Shown here: positions 4,405 to 9,098 of the stretch, in pieces
Layout: each line of letters begins with the position of its first letter
Numbering within the stretch: the stretch's first letter is position 1
NCBI GenBank assembly: GCA_002414905.1
Contig: DIAY01000191.1
Span: 1 to 9,098 of the forward strand
Source of the DNA: Holophagales bacterium UBA5066
GTDB taxonomy: Bacteria; Acidobacteriota; Thermoanaerobaculia; UBA5066
Length of the DNA: 9,098 bases
Direction: 5' to 3'
Program-made: the position numbers and the translations under genes
Notes under the pieces: model-generated
Told to the model about the DNA's origin: nothing
Database searches by the model: none
What the model saw: the letters and a program-made list of their open reading frames with translations, nothing else

Positions 4405-7017
4405 CTATTCCAACCTTTCGATGAGCATCAGCTCCGTCGTGAAGAGGTCGAGCTGCGTGAAGAGGACGGCGCTGTCGTCTGGTGCGACGGCGATTCCGAA
4501 AGTACTCGGCTTCCCGAGCGTCGCGAGGAGCTCGTCCTTCCCGTCCGAGAGCCGGCGTCTCCGGAGCTGGTGCTTCCCGCCCTCCACGGTGACGTAGTAG
4601 AGAGCCGTGGCCGTCACGTCGAACGCGCCCCAGTTCAGGATGCTCGGCAGGACGAGAGCCTCCTCACCGCCGGCCGTCGGGACTTTCCAGACTGAGAAGC
4701 CCCAGTGGGCGCGGGCGTAGTAGAGGGTGGTCCCGTCGGCCGACTCGAGGGCGGCGTAGCCCCCCTTCTTCGTGACGCGCGCGGGCGCCGCGCCGACCTC
4801 GGGACGCATCTTCCAGACCTGGAAGCCGTCCTCGCGGTTCGAGCCGAAGTAGAGCCACGATCCGTCCCGGGACCAGGCTGGCGCGGAGTCGTGGGAGGGG
4901 TCCTGCGTCAGCCGCACGGGTTGCCTCCCGCGCGCCGTCGTCAGGTAGACGTCCATGTTCCCGCCGGGATTGGAGATGAAGGCGAGCCTCCCGCCCTCGG
5001 GCGACCACCGCGCTCCGGAGGTGCTCGCCTTCTCGGTGAATGTCAGCTGGACCGGCCTCGAGCCGTCGGCCTCGCAGAGCCAGACGTCCTGCTTCCCGGA
5101 CCGGCTGGACGCGAAGGAGATACGCTTCCCGTCGGAGGAGAGGCGCGGCTCACAGTCCCGGCGGGTGGAGGCGATGAGCTGCGTCGGGCGCCCGGGGCCT
5201 CCCTCGGCGAGCAGGAGCCGCCAGATGTTCTCGTCCCTCGCGGAGCGGACGAAGGCGAGACCCCCGCTCGCCGAGGTCGCCGGCTGCTCCCCGCTGTCAC
5301 CGCCCAGGAGCCGCCGCGCCTTCCCTCCCCGGGCGGAGACGTCGACGACCATCAGCCCGGGCACGAGCTCGCCCCAGGCGGCGCCGACCGAGAAGACGAC
5401 GCTCCGGCCGTCCGCCGTGAACGCCGGGTCGCTCGCGCCGAGACCCTCCGAGGTGAGAGGAAACGGCTCGCCCTCGGGCACGAGGTCCCTCGTCACGGCG
5501 AGGAGCCAGATCTCGCTGCTCGACCAGCTCGTGCGCCGCGCAAAGGCCAGGGTCCGGCCGTCCGGCGAGGTCGCCGGTTCCGTGTCTCCCTGCCGGTAGA
5601 AGGCGGACGGGGTCGTCAGCGGCTCTATTTCGCCCGTGGCGACGGTCACGCGGACGAGGCCGAGAGGAGCCTCGAACGAGGAGCGCGCGGAAACGACGAT
5701 TCTCCGGCCGTCGCCCGACCACGCCAATCCTGGCCCGAAGCGATCCCCCTCCGCGACGATTCGCTCCGCGCCGCCGAGGGCCGGAATCACGACGAGGAGC
5801 GACCGGCCGGACGCCGGGAGTCTCAGGAACGCGATCTCCCGGCCGTCCGGCGAGAACGCCGGATGGGTGTCGACGGCCGGGTCGGTCGTCAGGCGCACGG
5901 GGGCTCCCGGCCCGACGAGCTTCACGTAGAGGTCGGTGTTCGCGCCGTCCTCGCCGTCCCACGCGAACGCGACCTGGTTGCCGTCGGGAGTCAGGGCGGG
6001 AGCCTCCATCGTTCCGCCGAAGCTGGTGAGCGGGACGGGGTGCGACGGCTCGACGACGCCCCGCCCGGCCCCGCGGGCCAGCAGGAGGCCGGTGACGACG
6101 CCGCCGAGGACGACCGACGCCGCGATCCCGCCGATCGCGCGAACCCGCCCCGGGCGGGTCGTGCGGCCCCCGCTCGCTCCCGACTCCTCGCGAAGCTCTT
6201 CGAGCGAGACTTTCAGGTCGGCCATCGACTGGAACCGCCTCGCTGGGTCCTTGCGGAGGCAGCGCAGGAGGACCCGCTCGAGCTCGGGCGAGACGGTCGA
6301 GGAGGGCCGTCGGACGGGTTCCGGCTCGTCCCGGAGCACGGCGGCGATCGTGGCGGCCGGCGACTCGCGGGCGAAGGCCCTCTGCCCCGTCACCATTTCG
6401 TAGAGGACCGCGCCGAAGGAGAAGACGTCGGACCGCGCGTCGACGTCGCGCCCCTTGGCCTGTTCCGGGGACATGTAGGCGCAGGTTCCGAGGACGGCGC
6501 CGTCCCGCGTCAGGACGGCCTGTGTCTCATCTCCCTCAGCCACCGGGGCCGGGTCCACGAACCTGGCGAGGCCGAAGTCGAGGACCTTCACCAGGCCGGC
6601 GTCGGTGACCATGACGTTCGCGGGCTTGAGGTCGCGGTGGACGACGCCGGCGGCGTGGGTCGCCGCGAGGGCGTCGGCGATCGACACGGCGTAGCGGAGG
6701 GCCTCGCGTGGCGGGAGCCCGTGGCGCGGGATGAGCTGCGCGAGCGTCCTTCCCGGAACGTACTCGGTGACGATGAAATCGACCCCGTCCTCCGATCCGA
6801 TCTCGTGGACCGTGAGGACGTTCGGGTGGTTGAGCGCGGAGGCGGCCTTCGCTTCCTGGACGAAGCGCTGGCGGCGTTCGGGATCTGACGACTTTCCGGG
6901 CGGGAGGACCTTCAGCGCGACGAAGCGGCCGAGACGGGCATCCCTCGCCTTGTAGACGACGCCCATGCCACCTTCGCCGAGCTGCTCGACGAGCTCGTAA
7001 TGCGACAGCCTCTCCAT
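4405..7017 (-). CDS. Transmembrane Ser/Thr protein kinase with TolB/PD40-type beta-propeller sensor
   Basis: The product is 870 aa. Residues 7-270 form a complete Hanks-type kinase: GEGGMG ATP loop (14-19), VALK lysine K36, helix-C E55, catalytic HRDLKPAN (127-134, D129), DFG (147-149) and GTCAYMSPEQ (177-186). A basic stretch (288-293) leads into one membrane segment, about 294-314 (AIGGIAASVVLGGVVTGLLLA-like). Residues about 330-870 contain some 11-12 PD40/WD40-like units, e.g. PAFSPDGREIAFLR (386-399), PATSPDGRTLAFAR (480-493), WSPEGGRLAFISNPGG (671-686) and PAWSRDGSWLYFGSNRE (713-729). They form one or two propellers that should lie outside the cytoplasmic membrane. The kinase probably passes an outside cue to Ser/Thr targets in the cytoplasm; ligand and targets are unknown. 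It starts 32 nt after the stop of an upstream paralogue and has no clear Shine-Dalgarno. All catalytic residues are intact. Confidence 0.95.
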   Translation of the reverse strand: MERLSHYELVEQLGEGGMGVVYKARDARLGRFVALKVLPPGKSSDPERRQRFVQEAKAASALNHPNVLTVHEIGSEDGVDFIVTEYVPGRTLAQLIPRHGLPPREALRYAVSIADALAATHAAGVVHRDLKPANVMVTDAGLVKVLDFGLARFVDPAPVAEGDETQAVLTRDGAVLGTCAYMSPEQAKGRDVDARSDVFSFGAVLYEMVTGQRAFARESPAATIAAVLRDEPEPVRRPSSTVSPELERVLLRCLRKDPARRFQSMADLKVSLEELREESGASGGRTTRPGRVRAIGGIAASVVLGGVVTGLLLARGAGRGVVEPSHPVPLTSFGGTMEAPALTPDGNQVAFAWDGEDGANTDLYVKLVGPGAPVRLTTDPAVDTHPAFSPDGREIAFLRLPASGRSLLVVIPALGGAERIVAEGDRFGPGLAWSGDGRRIVVSARSSFEAPLGLVRVTVATGEIEPLTTPSAFYRQGDTEPATSPDGRTLAFARRTSWSSSEIWLLAVTRDLVPEGEPFPLTSEGLGASDPAFTADGRSVVFSVGAAWGELVPGLMVVDVSARGGKARRLLGGDSGEQPATSASGGLAFVRSARDENIWRLLLAEGGPGRPTQLIASTRRDCEPRLSSDGKRISFASSRSGKQDVWLCEADGSRPVQLTFTEKASTSGARWSPEGGRLAFISNPGGNMDVYLTTARGRQPVRLTQDPSHDSAPAWSRDGSWLYFGSNREDGFQVWKMRPEVGAAPARVTKKGGYAALESADGTTLYYARAHWGFSVWKVPTAGGEEALVLPSILNWGAFDVTATALYYVTVEGGKHQLRRRRLSDGKDELLATLGKPSTFGIAVAPDDSAVLFTQLDLFTTELMLIERLE

Positions 7018-7031
7018 GACGGACTGCAGGG

Positions 7032-7037
7032 ATTCTA
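7032..7037 (-). promoter_or_regulatory. TAGAAT, -10-like box in the short gap between the two kinase genes
   Basis: On the minus strand TAGAAT (one mismatch to TATAAT) lies 14-15 nt before the kinase ATG at 7017 and is conserved ahead of the truncated copy. If it is a -10, the mRNA leader would be under 10 nt, which would fit the lack of a Shine-Dalgarno sequence. No clear -35 is visible; read-through from the upstream gene is equally possible. Confidence 0.3.
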
Positions 7038-7049
7038 GGCCGTGTCCCG

Positions 7050-9098
7050 CTACCGGAAGCTCTCGACGTACATCAGCTCCGTCGCGTCGACGTCGAAGAC
7101 CGTGTAGATGACGGCACTGTCGTCGGGCGCGGCCGCGAGACCGAAGCCGGAACGCTTGTCGAGCCTGAGGAGGAGCGTGTCGCTCCCGTCAGAGAAGCGG
7201 TGGAAGCGGAGCTCGCCGCCGGGGACGTCGGAGGTGAGGTAGTAGATGCCCCGGGCCGTCACGTCGAAGAACCACGAATGAGCGAGCCGGGGGATCAGAA
7301 GGGTCTCCTCGCCTCCGCCCGTCGGCATCTTCCAGACGGACCAGGTTCCGCTGTCCATCTGCCTGGCGAAGTAGAGGGTCCGTCCGTCGGCCGACTCGCG
7401 CGTCACGTAGCCCCCGTCGCGGGTCACGCGAACCGGTGCGGCGTCGGGCTCGGGTTTCATCTTCCAGATCTGGAAGCCGTCCTGGCGGTTCGAGCCGAAG
7501 TAGACCCACGCGCCGTCGCGCGACCAGCTCGGCGACGTGTCGTGCGAAGAGCTCCGCGTGAGCCGCAGGGGCTCCCGGCCGTTCGGCGTCGTCAGGAAAA
7601 TGTCCCTGTTCCCTTCGGGATTCGAGATGAAGACGAGCCGATTGCCGTCGGGAGACCACCGGCTTCCCGTGGTGTTCGTCGCGACGATCGACGTCAGCTG
7701 GACGGGGTCGGAGCCGTCGGCGTTCGCGAGCCAGAGCTGCATCGACCCTGCGCGGTCTGAGGTAAATGAGAGCCTGCGGCCGTCCGGCGAGAGGGCGGGC
7801 GCCCCGTCCATCCGCGTCGAGGAAAGGAGCGGCTCGGGACGTCCCGGTCGACCCTCCTTCAGCGGCAGGCGCCACAGGTTCAGGTCGTTGATCGGGCGGG
7901 CGAAGACGAGACTCCCGTCGCGGGAGAGGGACGGAAACTCCCCGCCCTCCCCTCCGAGAACGCGCCGGGCCTTCTGCCCCACAGAAGGGGAAGCGGAAAT
8001 CTCCATCAGGCTCGGGCTCGAGGTCCACCCGAAGCCGTCCTGCGTGAAGACGATTCGCTTCCCGTCCGGCGTCCAGGCGGGCTGCGACGAGGCGGACATG
8101 GCCGACGTCAGCGGGACCGGCTCGCCCTCCGGCTCGAGCTCCTCCGTGACGGGGAGCACGTGGAGCGAGCTCGAGACGAGGGACCGGCCGCGGGCGAATG
8201 CGAGGGTCCGGCCATCCGGCGAGAGGGCCGGCGAGAAGTCCCCCAGCATGAGGGGCTCCGAGGGCGGCCGGACCAGCGGCTTCACTTCTCCCGTGGCGAT
8301 CGACACCCTGCAGAGGGCCGACACCCGGTCCCCCGTGCCCCGGTGCGCCACGACGAGCGTCCGCCCGTCCGCCGACCACGCGATTCCCCGGTCGAACCCG
8401 GGGGCCTCGGCGACGATCCTCTCGGGCCCACCGAGCGCGGGGATCACTGCGAGGATCCACCCTCCCGACGGCAGCTGCCTGAGGAACGCGATCTGCCGGC
8501 CGTCGGGCGACCAGGCGGGGGAGGACTCCGTGCCCTGGTCGGTCGTCAGGCGGACCGGGGCCCCGGGGCCGACGAGCTTGACGTAGAGGTCGAAGGATGC
8601 CTGCGTCTCCCCGTTCCAGGCGAAGGCGACCTGGTTGCCGTCGGGCGAGAGAGCGGGCCAGAGGATCCGCCCGCCGAAGCTCGTCAGAGGGACCGGACGG
8701 GTCGGCTCGACGGCCTCGGGCGCAGGGCGACGGGCGAGCCAGCCCCCAGCGACGGCGGCGAAGAGGACGACCGCGGCGGCGATGCCGAGTACGGCACGCC
8801 GTCGCGGCCGCGCCGGGCGAGCCCGCCCCGGCACACTCGTCTCCGACTCTTCCTTCAGCTCCTCGAGCGCGACCTTCAGGTCGGCCATCGACTGGAATCG
8901 CTTCGCCGGGTCCTTGCGCAGGCAGCGGTGGATCACACGCTCCAGCTCGGGCGGGAGGCCGGGGGAGACCGTTCCGGCGGGCTCGGGCTCGTCGCGCAGG
9001 ACGGCGGCGATCGTGGCGGAGGCGGAGTCGCGCGCGAAGGCCCTGCGACCCGTCGCCATCTCGTAGAGGACGGCCCCGAGAGAGAAGATGTCCGAGCG
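7050..9098 (-). CDS. Transmembrane Ser/Thr protein kinase with beta-propeller sensor, N-terminal part outside the window
   Basis: The frame is open to the window edge, giving 682 visible residues; the kinase N-lobe and catalytic loop lie beyond 9098. The visible part begins RSDIFSLGAVLYEMATG, kinase subdomain IX, equivalent to residue 195 of the complete paralogue at 4405-7017, so the full protein should be about 876 aa. CLRKDPAKRFQSMADLK ends the kinase domain. A basic stretch (PRRR) and one membrane helix follow at visible residues about 102-121. The rest is a PD40/TolB-like propeller region with repeats such as PALSPDGNQVAFAW, PAWSPDGRQIAFLR, PALSPDGRTLAFAR and PSWSRDGAWVYFGSNRQ. It is clearly a duplicate of its neighbour: whole blocks such as DLYVKLVGPGAPVRLTTD are identical, while the blade loops differ, which suggests related but distinct sensing. 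It ends 32 nt before the next kinase and is probably co-transcribed with it. Confidence 0.93.
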   Translation of the reverse strand, partial: RSDIFSLGAVLYEMATGRRAFARDSASATIAAVLRDEPEPAGTVSPGLPPELERVIHRCLRKDPAKRFQSMADLKVALEELKEESETSVPGRARPARPRRRAVLGIAAAVVLFAAVAGGWLARRPAPEAVEPTRPVPLTSFGGRILWPALSPDGNQVAFAWNGETQASFDLYVKLVGPGAPVRLTTDQGTESSPAWSPDGRQIAFLRQLPSGGWILAVIPALGGPERIVAEAPGFDRGIAWSADGRTLVVAHRGTGDRVSALCRVSIATGEVKPLVRPPSEPLMLGDFSPALSPDGRTLAFARGRSLVSSSLHVLPVTEELEPEGEPVPLTSAMSASSQPAWTPDGKRIVFTQDGFGWTSSPSLMEISASPSVGQKARRVLGGEGGEFPSLSRDGSLVFARPINDLNLWRLPLKEGRPGRPEPLLSSTRMDGAPALSPDGRRLSFTSDRAGSMQLWLANADGSDPVQLTSIVATNTTGSRWSPDGNRLVFISNPEGNRDIFLTTPNGREPLRLTRSSSHDTSPSWSRDGAWVYFGSNRQDGFQIWKMKPEPDAAPVRVTRDGGYVTRESADGRTLYFARQMDSGTWSVWKMPTGGGEETLLIPRLAHSWFFDVTARGIYYLTSDVPGGELRFHRFSDGSDTLLLRLDKRSGFGLAAAPDDSAVIYTVFDVDATELMYVESFR

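Noticed and set aside
4705..6888. A very long open frame (727 codons) on the plus strand, antisense to the complete kinase
   Set aside because: It is a mirror of high-GC codon bias: its composition is Arg/Gly/Pro/Glu-rich with no recognisable domain, and the opposite strand encodes a convincing kinase over the whole span.
7189..8460. A long alternative minus-strand frame within the partial kinase
   Set aside because: It is out of frame with the clear propeller repeats and has arginine-rich, low-complexity composition. It is a shadow frame.
1..9098. CRISPR arrays, tRNA or rRNA genes, riboswitches
   Set aside because: No regularly spaced repeats, tRNA-like cloverleaf or rRNA-like sequence was noticed by eye.

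Overview
This is a GC-rich, densely coded bacterial window. The gene set fits an Acidobacteriota-like organism: a sucC-sucD-ndk cluster, and tandem Ser/Thr kinases that each carry a membrane anchor and a TolB/PD40-type beta-propeller. Myxococcota or another GC-rich phylum remains possible. No rRNA, tRNA or CRISPR array was seen, so the taxonomic guess rests on gene style only.

Region 1 (1-1576, + strand) is housekeeping. It holds the 3' end of sucC (succinyl-CoA synthetase beta), complete sucD (alpha) and complete ndk (nucleoside diphosphate kinase, TTG start). All three are tightly packed and end at a strong hairpin terminator. The synthetase makes a nucleoside triphosphate in the TCA cycle and Ndk can redistribute its phosphate, so the grouping makes metabolic sense.

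Region 2 (1676-2362, - strand) is a compact type II toxin-antitoxin pair: a FitA/VapB-like ribbon-helix-helix antitoxin followed by a PIN-domain VapC toxin, overlapping by 11 nt. An AT-rich island lies just upstream and probably holds the promoter and operator.

Region 3 (about 2363-4371) is a junkyard of rearranged pieces. It contains a decayed IS91-family (HUH) transposase with a frameshift near its start and an apparent in-frame internal deletion that removes the catalytic tyrosine region. It also holds about 200 nt of unassigned DNA. Next comes a second, partial sucC copy missing roughly 85 internal codons. That copy runs straight into the opposite-strand 5' end of a third kinase gene, so a 76-codon ORF joins a kinase N-lobe to antisense sucC sequence.

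Region 4 (4405-9098, - strand) is a tandem array of two long paralogous receptor-like kinases. One is complete (870 aa); the other runs off the right edge (682 aa visible). The truncated third copy in region 3 is the eroded downstream end of the same array.

The main story is the contrast between conserved core genes and a breakpoint-rich segment between them, in which pieces of both flanking regions (sucC and the kinase array) are stitched together next to an IS91 remnant and a toxin-antitoxin pair. I see no convincing wholly new system. The kinase/antisense-sucC chimera and the junction pattern most deserve a second look, and an assembly artefact must be excluded first.
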